Below are positions 35,969 to 44,306 of a DNA stretch of 64,000 nucleotides, piece by piece; the stretch's first letter is position 1; each line of letters opens with the position of its first letter. The notes under the pieces were generated by a model. The model was not told the origin of the DNA. It worked only from the letters and a program-made list of their open reading frames with translations, and searched no databases. This DNA comes from Treponema primitia ZAS-2 (GTDB lineage: Bacteria; Spirochaetota; Spirochaetia; Treponematales; Breznakiellaceae): contig NC_015578.1 of NCBI RefSeq assembly GCF_000214375.1, positions 496,001-560,000 of the forward strand, written 5' to 3'. A program made the position numbers and the translations under genes.

Positions 35969-38401
35969 CTATTCCCCCCAAACCCCATCCACAACCTTTT
36001 TAATCTTATCCTCATATGCCCTAATCAACTCTCGGCATCCATCAACAACTTTCCGCTCATCTTCTATTTTTTCCACAATTTCATGCTGCATTTTTACTGA
36101 TGGCAATGGGATTTCCAGTTGATTAATTACACCTAAAGTAAGATATTTTGTCAAATTTCCGATAGATTTTGATTTTAACTCTGGTAATTTTTGTTCTAAA
36201 ATAACTTGCAAATAACTATACAAAATTTGATCCGTATTTTTTATTGTTATGATATAAGTTCGCTGATAGGCATCAAATTTTCCCATATAATATTTTATAT
36301 CATAATCGGCAGAAGCATTATTCCCTGCAAGCAACAAGGCTTCACAATCAAAACTATATGTACCAATTTTATATATTTTTTTTGAACAGGTAAAAAACGG
36401 GTATTTGCCATTTTTACTTGCCGCATTTGCATTTAATTTTCCTGTGGTTATATTTACAAGTTCATCAAGATTATAAATCGGCCATTCAGTATCAATCTCA
36501 ATCTGTGGCTTCCAGTTATCCACCACCTGCCGGGCGCCATCAATAATTTTCTGGTATTTTTCAATTTCTGCTACAATTTCTTGTTGAACTTCAAGAGCTG
36601 GAACAGGAAGTGCTATTTTTTCAAGATCGCCCTTGGTAATATGTACTAATCCAACACCGCCATGTAAATTTTCTTCAACTTCTGTGACAGCAAATTTCAG
36701 CATATGATAAAGAAAGTTTTTTTGAACACAATCTTTATGCTCAACTTTGAAAATATGCTGATTTAGTATTGCCTTTTGTCTTTTCCATATATGAGGGCCA
36801 AAAGATGTTCCTTTTGACCCTGACCATGAAAATAATAAGTCCCCTTCATTAATGATCACCTGGTCATCAATATTTCCAGAATAGTAATTAAAATCCACCT
36901 TTTCGTTATTAAGGTTTTGTATTCTTATAATTGGTAACCCGCCATTTTCTTTTTTCTCCCAATCGCTAGGTTTAAATGCCTTCCCATTGTAAAGATCGCA
37001 AATATCACCGATCCTCACCATCGGCCACTTCTGCTTCCCCCGCCGCTCCACCACCCGGTACCGCTCTCCGGTCAGGCTGTACTCCCCATTCTCCGCCAGC
37101 TTGTCCTTCTGAACCACCAGCGCCCCGTTCTTGCCCTCATCCTTGAAGCCGCGCCCCTTGCCCGCACGAACCGCCTTCTGGTATGCCCGGATGAGCTTTA
37201 GCGCTTCCGGTAAATCGTTCTTTTCAATCTCCCTTCGCTGGGCGCCAAGGGCAAGCCCGTCATTCTCAATCTTAACAAACAACACCGCATCACTCTTGGA
37301 AGTAAGCTGCCGGTCCAGAAGCAGAATAGAAGTCTTTACCCCAGAATAGGGGTTAAACACTCCGGAGGGCAGGGAAACCACGGCGTACAAATACTTTTCT
37401 ACCAACATTTTGCGGAGCTGTTTGTAGGCGGTTCCGCTCTGGAAGATGATCCCCTCGGGCACTATCACTGCGGCCCGGCCTGCGGGGGTAAGGTGTTCGG
37501 CGATATAATCCACAAAAAGCACTTCGCTCCGCTTACTCTGAACGGAAAAGCGTTTGTGGGGGATAATGCCGCCCTTGGGGGACATGAAGGGGGGGTTGGC
37601 CAAAATCACATCGGCGTATTCGTTCCAGCGGTCTTCACTGGTAAGGGTGTCGTACTCGTAGATCTGGGGCTGGACAAAGCCGTGGAGGTACAGATTCACC
37701 AGAGAAAGGCGGACCATGTCCGGGGAAATGTCGTAACCCTTAAAGTTGGTCAGGAGTTTTTTCCGTTCCGTTGGGGTGAGTAAATCTCCGGGACGTTTGT
37801 TGGTATTGCTTCGGCGTATGTGCTTGTAGGACGAAACGAGAAAACCGGCGGTTCCGCAGGCGGGATCGATGATGGTTTCGTGCTTTTGGGGGTCCACCAC
37901 TTCCACCATAAAATCAATGATGTGCCGGGGTGTGCGGAACTGGCCGGCGTCGCCCTGGCTGTCCAGGACCGAAAGGAGGTATTCAAAGGCATCGCCTAAA
38001 TCCTCGGAATGGTCATAGGTAAATTCGTTGATGGTCTTGAGAAAGAGCTTTAGGGTTTCGGGGTCCCGGTAGGGAAGGTAGGCGTTCTTAAAAATATCCC
38101 GAAACAATTGGGGGATATGGGGGTTCTGGTTGAGCTTGGTTATCGCTTCCCCATACAGGCTGATAAGCTCAAAGCCCCCCAGCCGGGGATCGAATATCTT
38201 TGACCATGCGTATTTTTTATACTCCCCGGTAAAGAAGCTCGACTTGCCTCCCATGGCAATAGCTTCCTTATCCATATCATCCATAAATTTATAGATCAGC
38301 GCGATGGTTATCTGTTCCACCTGACTGCTGGGGACCGGTACTTTCCCTACCAGTATGTCCCGGGCGGTGTCGATTCTTCGTTTGACCGTATCATCCATCA
38401 T
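35969..38401 (-). CDS. hsdM: Type I restriction-modification fused HsdM-HsdS protein
   Basis: 810 residues. Residues ~1-450 are the N6-adenine methylase: HsdM N-terminal helices, motif I DPACGTAGF (~179-187) and catalytic NPPF (269-272). Residues ~455-640 and ~645-810 are two HsdS target-recognition domains, each followed by a coiled-coil with EIVAEIEKYQKIIDGARQ or EIVEKIEDERKVVDGCRE. Thus methylase and specificity subunits are one chain. The methylase half is GC-richer and the recognition half AT-rich, with the change near 37.0 kb. HsdR ends 9 nt upstream. Together they modify and cut a bipartite site. Confidence 0.92.
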   Translation of the reverse strand: MMDDTVKRRIDTARDILVGKVPVPSSQVEQITIALIYKFMDDMDKEAIAMGGKSSFFTGEYKKYAWSKIFDPRLGGFELISLYGEAITKLNQNPHIPQLFRDIFKNAYLPYRDPETLKLFLKTINEFTYDHSEDLGDAFEYLLSVLDSQGDAGQFRTPRHIIDFMVEVVDPQKHETIIDPACGTAGFLVSSYKHIRRSNTNKRPGDLLTPTERKKLLTNFKGYDISPDMVRLSLVNLYLHGFVQPQIYEYDTLTSEDRWNEYADVILANPPFMSPKGGIIPHKRFSVQSKRSEVLFVDYIAEHLTPAGRAAVIVPEGIIFQSGTAYKQLRKMLVEKYLYAVVSLPSGVFNPYSGVKTSILLLDRQLTSKSDAVLFVKIENDGLALGAQRREIEKNDLPEALKLIRAYQKAVRAGKGRGFKDEGKNGALVVQKDKLAENGEYSLTGERYRVVERRGKQKWPMVRIGDICDLYNGKAFKPSDWEKKENGGLPIIRIQNLNNEKVDFNYYSGNIDDQVIINEGDLLFSWSGSKGTSFGPHIWKRQKAILNQHIFKVEHKDCVQKNFLYHMLKFAVTEVEENLHGGVGLVHITKGDLEKIALPVPALEVQQEIVAEIEKYQKIIDGARQVVDNWKPQIEIDTEWPIYNLDELVNITTGKLNANAASKNGKYPFFTCSKKIYKIGTYSFDCEALLLAGNNASADYDIKYYMGKFDAYQRTYIITIKNTDQILYSYLQVILEQKLPELKSKSIGNLTKYLTLGVINQLEIPLPSVKMQHEIVEKIEDERKVVDGCRELIRAYEDKIKKVVDGVWGE

Positions 38402-38410
38402 GGTATCCTG

Positions 38411-40969
38411 TTAAGCGACAAAGTTATTGAGGGACACAAAGTCTTTGATGTACTCCGGTATAAGTCTGCGGAGATCCGGTGTTAATTCCCTAAAAGCTTC
38501 CCCATAGGGGCTGTTGTTCAATTCAGCAAAACGGCCGCTGTCTATAATATCCCTGAATTCCCGGTCCCCAATATACGCCTTAAAAACCGTTTTTGCATAG
38601 GTAAAATATTCTTCCTTGGGAAGATACCGGCTGTCGAATTTGTCAAATTCTTCATCTAAGATTTCGTCCCTGGTTTTGAAATAGGGGATAAGGCCCAATA
38701 TTTTTTCTACCATTTCCCGCAGGGGGATACGGCGATCCGCATGTACGGATTTGCGGAGTTTTTCCAGGGTAAAATAATCCTCCGGCTTGTCCAAGATGTT
38801 CCCTTCGATGTAGCGTAATAACTCGTCCCACTTTCCCGCCTCGGCCTGTTCTTTAATGACCGGGTGATCAATAATGATCTGTTCAAATTTTTCAAAGAAC
38901 ATCCGGTCAACCTTCATCCCCTCGGGACCTATCTCCTTCTGGTTCAGAACACTTAACATATCATCAATGGTACTGGTATATTCCACCAGATACCGAGGAG
39001 GTTCATCATGCACTTCGCTTCCCTGCTCACCGTTCCTGGGAACCTGTAATGTTTCGTCGTAGTTAAACTGTTCCTCAAAATATTCGCAGTTGGCAAAGAA
39101 GTCAAAGACCTTGAACCGTTCTTTCTGAATATCACCCAGCTTTTCCTTGAGTTTGGGATCGATCACTTCCTCCGTAAAGTTATGCCGCCTGGTTCCCCGG
39201 CCTTTTATTTGGATAAAGTCGGTGGGTGAAAATATGGGCCGCATGAGGCACAGGTTAAGAAGGTCCTGGCAATCGTAGCCGGTGGTCATCATCCCCACGG
39301 TAACGCAGACCCGGGTTTTACTGGTGTTATAGGCGGGATCGAAGTTGCCGGACCCGGAGAGTTTATTGTTGGTGAAATTAACGGTAAACTGCGGGGCATC
39401 GCTTATGCGGGAGGTAACCTGAACTGCAAAATCGGAATTGTATTTACCGGGGAACATGGTATGGGCATACTCGTTAAGTATCTGGGTGATCTTGGCGGCG
39501 TGGTTTTGGGAAACACAGAAGGCTATGGTTTTGCCTATTTCCCCGCTGATGGGGTCACGTAGGGCCTTTTCCAGAAAGACTTTGCAGAAAGCTCGGTTGG
39601 TATTGTCCGAAAAAAAGGTTTTTTCAAAATCTTGATGTACAAAAACTGTTTCTTCATCGTCTCCATCTTCATTCTGAACACTTATCGTATAGCCCTTGTC
39701 TGAAAGAAGCCGGGTGGTAATATCCGTCCGGGCATCCGCCACTATTGGGTTTACCAGGTAGCCGTCCTTCACGCCGTCCAGTAATGAATAACGGAAGGTC
39801 GGGGCGGCGGCGCTTTTTTCGCCTCCGGTTTCACAACCAAAGGTTTTGTAGGTATCCAGGAGCAGCCGCCGTTCAAGCTCCCGGGGGTCCCGTTCCCCCA
39901 GGTCGGCGGTGTTCACCCGCCGGAGGTAATCCTTGGGGGTGGCGGTAAGGCCCAGCTTATAACCGTTAAAATATTCAAAGACCGCACGGCTATTCCCACC
40001 GATGCTACGGTGGGCCTCGTCGGAAATCAGAAGATCGAAATCGTTGGGGGTAAAATCCCGCTTGTACCGGTTGTTGGAGAGGAAGGTCTGAATGGTGGAC
40101 ACCACAATTTCCGCCTTCCGCCAGTCATCCCGATGCTGTTTGTAAACCTGGGTAGTAAAATCGTTTTTCAGGTAGGCGATAAAGGCAGTATTTGCCTGCC
40201 GTTCCAGTTCCAGCCGGTCCACCAGGAAAAGAACTTTCCGGGCGCTGCCGGTCCGCAGAAAAAGACGGATCACCGCAGCGGAAACCAGGGTCTTCCCGGT
40301 CCCAGTGGCCATCTCGAAAAGAAAGCGATCCTTTTCCTGTTCCATCGCCCGCTGTATGGCCTGAACCGCCTTGACCTGATAGGGCCGTAGAAAACGCAGT
40401 TTGTTTACTTCTATAAAATTTTTGCGGGTCTTTTCATTCTGATAAGAGGGGTCCTGGGCGTAATCCGGTTTTTGGGTTAGGACAATATAATCGCTGTCCA
40501 CGAGCTCATTCACCAAGGCTTGCCGATCCGGCTTGAGGGAGGCAATACCGCTTACGTTCTCCGGGGGAGGAAAGCTGCTTATGATATTCGGATTGCCCTG
40601 CTCAAGATCCCAGAAATAGTGAATATTCCCGTTGGAGAGGATGACAAAGCGGCAATGCTGGGAAAGGGCGTATTTGCGCGCCTGCTCCTTGCCGAAGAGG
40701 GGGTTCTTGTCCTCCCCCTTGGCTTCCAGCACGATAAAGGGGAAGCCCTGTTCATCCAAAAGAAGAAAATCTATAAAGCCGTTTTTGGTTTTTTCAAAAT
40801 CTTCACCCAGGTCGTTTAGCGTGGTCTCCAAAAGCCTCTGGGCGGGGAATTTGACATTGTACTCCACAAGGATATTTGCCCGCCCCTGGGGGGAGTCAAA
40901 GAAGCGCCAACCCGCCTTTTCCAGGAGTTTGTTGATTTTTATCCGGGCTTTCGCTTCTTTTTCCGCCAT
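38411..40969 (-). CDS. hsdR: Type I restriction endonuclease subunit R (EcoEI type)
   Basis: 852 residues. N-terminal PD-(D/E)xK nuclease: FIDFLLL with Asp67, then Glu82-x-Lys84 in VLEAKG. SF2 translocase: Walker A ATGTGKT (221-227), DEAHRS near 320, and a second RecA lobe with MTTGYDCQDLLNLCLMRP and the QIKGRGTR arginine-finger motif. The C-terminal ~200 residues are the EcoEI R-type helical region that docks on the methylase. The start has AAGG at a suitable distance. It comes first in the hsdR-hsdMS operon. Confidence 0.94.
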   Translation of the reverse strand: MAEKEAKARIKINKLLEKAGWRFFDSPQGRANILVEYNVKFPAQRLLETTLNDLGEDFEKTKNGFIDFLLLDEQGFPFIVLEAKGEDKNPLFGKEQARKYALSQHCRFVILSNGNIHYFWDLEQGNPNIISSFPPPENVSGIASLKPDRQALVNELVDSDYIVLTQKPDYAQDPSYQNEKTRKNFIEVNKLRFLRPYQVKAVQAIQRAMEQEKDRFLFEMATGTGKTLVSAAVIRLFLRTGSARKVLFLVDRLELERQANTAFIAYLKNDFTTQVYKQHRDDWRKAEIVVSTIQTFLSNNRYKRDFTPNDFDLLISDEAHRSIGGNSRAVFEYFNGYKLGLTATPKDYLRRVNTADLGERDPRELERRLLLDTYKTFGCETGGEKSAAAPTFRYSLLDGVKDGYLVNPIVADARTDITTRLLSDKGYTISVQNEDGDDEETVFVHQDFEKTFFSDNTNRAFCKVFLEKALRDPISGEIGKTIAFCVSQNHAAKITQILNEYAHTMFPGKYNSDFAVQVTSRISDAPQFTVNFTNNKLSGSGNFDPAYNTSKTRVCVTVGMMTTGYDCQDLLNLCLMRPIFSPTDFIQIKGRGTRRHNFTEEVIDPKLKEKLGDIQKERFKVFDFFANCEYFEEQFNYDETLQVPRNGEQGSEVHDEPPRYLVEYTSTIDDMLSVLNQKEIGPEGMKVDRMFFEKFEQIIIDHPVIKEQAEAGKWDELLRYIEGNILDKPEDYFTLEKLRKSVHADRRIPLREMVEKILGLIPYFKTRDEILDEEFDKFDSRYLPKEEYFTYAKTVFKAYIGDREFRDIIDSGRFAELNNSPYGEAFRELTPDLRRLIPEYIKDFVSLNNFVA

Positions 40970-41096
40970 TGGATTACCTTTATAATGAAGATTTTACTCT
41001 ATTTTTATATTTATGGTAAGTTCCTGCCCCGGTGGTCGCCCTTAGGGCTTCCCCTGCCTGTAGGCCGGATTCCCTGGGGTTGGCAGGTCATATCTA

Positions 41097-41125
41097 TTGA
41101 CATTGCTTTCTATTTAGTCTAACCT
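41097..41125 (+). promoter_or_regulatory. Promoter of the tRNA-Ser array
   Basis: TTGACA (41097-41102), 17-nt spacer, TAACCT (41120-41125), 24 nt before the first array unit. It would drive both disrupted units and the intact tRNA-Ser(TGA). Confidence 0.6.
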
Positions 41126-41148
41126 TAAGACCATTCCGGGTTGTTTTT

Positions 41149-41260
41149 GGAGCGATGTCCGAGTGGTTGAAGTAAGGTAGGCTCCTTGCGGAGCCAATCA
41201 GAATGGTCTTGAAAACCGTTGTGCCGTAAGGTACCGGGGGTTCGAATCCCCCTTGAAGTG
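41149..41260 (+). pseudogene. Disrupted tRNA-Ser(TGA) copy 1
   Basis: Identical to the intact tRNA-Ser(TGA) over the 5' end, the anticodon arm, the variable arm and the T-arm. But 32 nt (41173-41204, with a GGCTCC-TTGC-GGAGCC hairpin) replace 5 nt between the D-arm and the anticodon stem. The 3' acceptor strand is TTGAAGTG in place of TTGCTCCG and cannot pair with GGAGCGA. It cannot form a normal acceptor stem. Confidence 0.8.
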
Positions 41261-41269
41261 TGTTGTTTT

Positions 41270-41381
41270 GGAGCGATGTCCGAGTGGTTGAAGCAAGGTA
41301 GGCTCCTTACGGAGCCAATCAGAATGGTCTTGAAAACCGTTGTGCCATAAGGTACCGGGGGTTCGAATCCCCCTTGAAGTG
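41270..41381 (+). pseudogene. Disrupted tRNA-Ser(TGA) copy 2
   Basis: A 121-bp tandem duplicate of copy 1 with three base changes (T/C before AAGG, G/A in the hairpin loop, G/A in the variable arm). It has the same 32-nt insertion and the same unpaired 3' end. Confidence 0.8.
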
Positions 41382-41390
41382 TGTTGTTTT

Positions 41391-41475
41391 GGAGCGATGT
41401 CCGAGTGGTTGAAGGAGGCGGTCTTGAAAACCGTTGTGCCGTAAGGTACCGGGGGTTCGAATCCCCCTTGCTCCG
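41391..41475 (+). tRNA. tRNA-Ser(TGA)
   Basis: 85 nt, acceptor GGAGCGA/TTGCTCC, G73, anticodon TGA at 41425-41427 in loop CTTGAAA, long class II variable arm, T-loop TTCGAAT. It is the third and only intact unit of a 121-bp tandem array. No encoded CCA. Confidence 0.93.
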
Positions 41476-41555
41476 TATTAATAGGGTTCCGGGCTTTTTA
41501 GGGAAAGGCCGTTTGACATAGGTATTTTGGGACTTGTTCCCTGTTTATAAACTTT

Positions 41556-41643
41556 GGAGCGGTGGGTGAGTGGCCGAAACCAACGGTTTGCTAAACCGTC
41601 GTACCTTCACCGGGTACCGGGGGTTCGAATCCCCCCTGCTCCG
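41556..41643 (+). tRNA. tRNA-Ser(GCT)
   Basis: 88 nt, acceptor GGAGCGG/CTGCTCC, G73, anticodon GCT at 41590-41592, class II variable arm, T-arm GGGGGTTCGAATCCCCC. Reads AGC/AGT. Followed directly by a structured element that copies its 3' end. Confidence 0.93.
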
Positions 41644-41704
41644 AATGGCAAAATGTTGCCAGAGATGTTTGCGTTGGTCTAATAATTTTTAATAGCAAAA
41701 AAGC

Positions 41705-41820
41705 GGGGGATTCGAACCGGAGCCTTCGCTGACCAACGGGAGGAAAAGGCAGAAGGCGCAGGCGGGTCTCCGGTTGCGGACAGGACGTCCGCCACCGGAG
41801 ACCGAATCCCCCCTGCTCCG
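41705..41820 (+). ncRNA. tRNA-Ser-linked structured element A
   Basis: Left end GGGGGATTCGAACC (41705-41718) is the reverse complement of the preceding tRNA T-arm (41622-41635). The right end (41803-41820) repeats the last 18 nt of that tRNA (41626-41643). The ends pair over 10 bp. Inside are a GCCTTC/GAAGGC stem around a conserved GCTGACC-AMGGGAGGAAAA loop and a TCTCCGG/CCGGAGA stem capped by GCGGAC-AGGAC-GTCCGC. The same fold with different paired bases occurs in element B. No reading frame on the plus strand explains it. Confidence 0.55.
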
Positions 41821-41826
41821 TTAAAT

Positions 41827-41900
41827 GAGGTTGTAGCTCAGCTGGATAGAGCATCAGATTGCGGATCTGAAGGTCGGAGGTTCGAATCCTCTCAGCCTCA
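41827..41900 (+). tRNA. tRNA-Arg(GCG)
   Basis: 74 nt, acceptor GAGGTTG/CAGCCTC, A73, D-loop with the A20 typical of arginine tRNAs, anticodon GCG at 41861-41863 in loop TTGCGGA. Bacteria normally use ACG (inosine) for CGY codons, so a genomic GCG is unusual. T-run (TTTTT) follows at 41907. Confidence 0.85.
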
Positions 41901-41971
41901 ACAACGTTTTTATATAGGATAAGTAAAACCAAGGGCTTGAATTGTTAACCGCTCAAAGAGGTTTGTTATGG

Positions 41972-42115
41972 GCCACCTAAAGGTGGCTATTGGTGTTACC
42001 TATCTTTGAACATTTTCAGTTGATCCTGCCGTTTGTCTCTTGTTCCTGGATATACTTCTTGATAGCCTCTTCATCCCGTCCAACTGTCGATACATTACTA
42101 TTTTTAGGGTATGAT
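41972..42115 (-). mobile_element. IS200/IS605-family remnant
   Basis: The minus-strand frame ending at TGA (42016-42018) reads SYPKNSNVSTVGRDEEAI then KKYIQEQETNGRIN, the C-terminus of an IS200-type TnpA (the VSTVG-DE-IKKYI-EQ motif). Just beyond the stop is a perfect GCCACC-TAAA-GGTGGC hairpin (41972-41987), the kind of subterminal hairpin that IS200/IS605 transposases bind. The rest of the gene is missing. Confidence 0.7.
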
Positions 42116-42142
42116 ATATAAATTTTAAAGGAGATATAAAAA

Positions 42143-43135
42143 ATGACATTTGAAGTTAATAGTAAGAATTCATATTTTGATGATTCGGAAGTGAATAAGA
42201 ATATAACAAATTTGGATATAAAAAAGGGGAAGAGTCTTTTAGAGTTGGTAGATGATTATGTAGTTATAGATATTGAAACTACAGGACTAGATCCGTCAAA
42301 TGATGAAATTATTGAACTTGCGGCCGTTAAGGTAAAAGATAACAAAATTATAGATACTTATTCAACCTTATGTAAACCGGAACAAAAGATAGATGGATTC
42401 ATTGAGGAGCTAACAGGTATATCTAACGAAATGGTAAAGAATGCCCCAAAAATCAAAGATGTTATCGAAAAATATATATCTTTTATTGGGGATGCTGTTA
42501 TTGTAGGACATAATGTGTCCTTTGATAAAAATTTTATTTACTATAATTATAAACGATCAACTTATAAGTTATGGCTTTCGAATGATAGAATTGATACTAT
42601 GCGGTTAGCTCGAAAATCTTTTCCAAATTTGAAACATCATAGGCTTAGAGATATTGTAGAATATTTTGAAATTAATAATGAAAATGCACACCGCGCCATA
42701 AATGACTGTTTTGCAACGAATGAGTGCTATTTGAAAATAAAAAATTATATTAAAGACAATGATATATCTCTAAAAAAAAATAATTCAAGAACAAATAATT
42801 CATTTACTAGAATAGATTTAAGAAATATAATTGCCATTAATGATAATTTTGATACGACTCATTTATTATACAAAAAATATTGTGTATTCACGGGAAAACT
42901 TGATAAAATGACAAGGGAAAGTGCTGTTCAGATTGTTGCCAATTTTGGGGGATTTAATGAAAATAATGTTACCAATAAAACTAATTTTCTGATACTTGGA
43001 AATAATGATTATAATTCATCTATAAAAGATGGGAAAAGTTCAAAGCATAAAAAAGCAGAGCAACATATATTACAAGGAAATGATTTACAAATAATATCAG
43101 AAAATGTATTCTACGATATTATAAATGATGAATAA
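42143..43135 (+). CDS. DEDDh 3'-5' exonuclease with C-terminal BRCT domain
   Basis: 330 residues; ATG after AAAGGAG. The exonuclease domain at ~34-195 has ExoI DIETTGLD, ExoII GHNVSFDKNF, and ExoIII HRAINDC (His and Asp of DEDDh). This is the fold of DNA polymerase III epsilon/PolC proofreading domains. Residues ~240-330 are a BRCT domain (YCVFTGKLDKMTRESAVQIVANFGG). Such fusions occur as stand-alone repair or defence enzymes. The gene is AT-rich and flanked by two IS remnants, so it is probably acquired. Confidence 0.87.
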   Translation: MTFEVNSKNSYFDDSEVNKNITNLDIKKGKSLLELVDDYVVIDIETTGLDPSNDEIIELAAVKVKDNKIIDTYSTLCKPEQKIDGFIEELTGISNEMVKNAPKIKDVIEKYISFIGDAVIVGHNVSFDKNFIYYNYKRSTYKLWLSNDRIDTMRLARKSFPNLKHHRLRDIVEYFEINNENAHRAINDCFATNECYLKIKNYIKDNDISLKKNNSRTNNSFTRIDLRNIIAINDNFDTTHLLYKKYCVFTGKLDKMTRESAVQIVANFGGFNENNVTNKTNFLILGNNDYNSSIKDGKSSKHKKAEQHILQGNDLQIISENVFYDIINDE

Positions 43136-43198
43136 TGTTGGGTATGGGGCTATGTACATAACAGTGGGTGACATGTTGAATATCAAGAGAAATTCAAG

Positions 43199-43578
43199 AC
43201 TTGTAACAAAATTAGTGTAAACGGCAATACTGCTTAGAAGGAGCAAGTATGGTCTTTTTAAAAGAAGTCCCGGATACAATTCTAGTGGAACGAGGTCATA
43301 CCGTTTTTTAAATTCCCACCTGAAATCAGGAAGGCGGTGTATACTACCAATGCTATCGAGTCGGTTAATTACACGATTCAAAAAATTATCAAACACCGCC
43401 AGTCTTTCCTGAATGACGAGGCTGCGGTGAAATTAATTTTTATGGGCTTGAAAAATATTTCCAGAAAATGGACAATGCCCATACGGGATTGGGGCGCTGC
43501 CCTCAATCAATTCGCAATCATTTACGGGGAAGACAGAGTCCCCCTATGATTACCGTTTACACTAAAAAAATTACAAGT
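43199..43578 (+). mobile_element. Internally deleted IS256-family element
   Basis: Terminal inverted repeats of about 26 bp, 43199-43224 and 43553-43578, share ACTTGTAA and TTAGTGTAAACGG. Between them only the 3' end of a transposase survives (about 43286-43549): the WNEVIPFFKFPPEIRKAVY block, YTTNAIESVN and the ending WGAALNQFAIIYG, diagnostic of the IS256/mutator family. It is about 380 bp, non-autonomous and MITE-like. No target duplication was found by eye. Confidence 0.82.
43286..43549 (+). pseudogene. IS256 transposase, C-terminal remnant
   Basis: An open frame runs from just after a TAG to TGA at 43547. It encodes about 87 residues of the transposase C-terminus, including the conserved YTTNAIES motif near the catalytic Glu. 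The catalytic Asp residues are missing, so it is inactive. Confidence 0.85.
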
Positions 43579-43624
43579 TCGGGTCAAATTTAAAAGGGCG
43601 TTTTTAAGAATTTTTTCGATTTCA

Positions 43625-43942
43625 TCAGGTTTCCCCCGCATCATACGCCTCTAGCGCGGGGGTAAGGCAAGACAACACACCAGACACACCGCATACGGTC
43701 AATGTCAACAGAATGGTATTCTTGATTTCCTCCCTGGTAGCTCCGGCTTGCTTTGCCATCGGCACATGGGCGCAAACTGCCTGGACATTCTCCTGGGATG
43801 CCTTAATGCCGATGTAGATAAGCTGCATGGTTTTCTGGTCAAGACCATTCGGCAGAGCCAGCGATTGAATTAAACTGTTAAATGCCGCAGCCGCTTCCGG
43901 TGCCTCTTCCATAAATGTCTGATAATTGTTTTTCTTTTTCAT
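43625..43942 (-). CDS. Carboxymuconolactone-decarboxylase-like (AhpD-fold) protein
   Basis: 105 residues. The all-helical CMD pattern is present: LDQKTMQLIYIGIKASQENVQAVCAHVPMAKQAGATREEIKNTILLTLTVCGV. The AVCAH segment occupies the place of the AhpD CxxC redox site but has a single Cys. Members act as peroxidase partners or small oxidoreductases; this one is uncharacterised. It ends 46 nt from the IS256 right end, and the TfoX-like gene precedes it on the same strand. Confidence 0.82.
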   Translation of the reverse strand: MKKKNNYQTFMEEAPEAAAAFNSLIQSLALPNGLDQKTMQLIYIGIKASQENVQAVCAHVPMAKQAGATREEIKNTILLTLTVCGVSGVLSCLTPALEAYDAGET

Positions 43943-43985
43943 GTTGTTAGCTCTCCATCATTTTACTTGCTAAAAAATTATCCAT

Positions 43986-44306
43986 TTATTTCTTTTTCTT
44001 TTTTGAATTTGATAGGGGAACATTCTTTTCCAATATATTTACAACCTTACTAAAATGTTCGCCGTCATCTGTATTTACAATATAATGCTCTTTTGCGCCG
44101 TCATAGGGAAAACCTGTTTCCGCATCTTCCATTAAAGGCTTTATACAATCAAGCATTTTTACAAATGCCGTATTATCACAAACCATTACAACAGGTTTAT
44201 TGTTCAAATATACTAAATATTCACCGAACATTTTTTTATACATTATTGCTCCACTGGTTTTTATTTGGCCAATAACGTATTCAACATAACTTAAATCACT
44301 TGCCAT
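43986..44306 (-). CDS. TfoX N-terminal domain protein
   Basis: 106 residues from ATG 44306; an upstream in-frame ATG at 44360 would add 18 atypical residues. The TfoX_N fold is visible: LSYVEYVIGQIKTSGAIMYKKMFGEYLVYLNNKPVVMVCDNTAFVKML, then AKEHYIVNTDDGEHFSKVVN. It ends in a poly-Lys tail. TfoX regulates competence in gammaproteobacteria, but small stand-alone TfoX_N proteins are widespread and of unknown role. Confidence 0.82.
   Translation of the reverse strand: MASDLSYVEYVIGQIKTSGAIMYKKMFGEYLVYLNNKPVVMVCDNTAFVKMLDCIKPLMEDAETGFPYDGAKEHYIVNTDDGEHFSKVVNILEKNVPLSNSKKKKK

Noticed and set aside
41644-41820. Element A as a simple degenerate tRNA gene
   Set aside because: It lacks acceptor, D and anticodon arms; only the T-arm/3' end is tRNA-like and the left copy is inverted.
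41591-41932. Minus-strand 113-codon frame over the tRNA cluster
   Set aside because: It is an antisense reading of tRNA-Ser, element A and tRNA-Arg; the apparent protein is the usual tRNA artefact.
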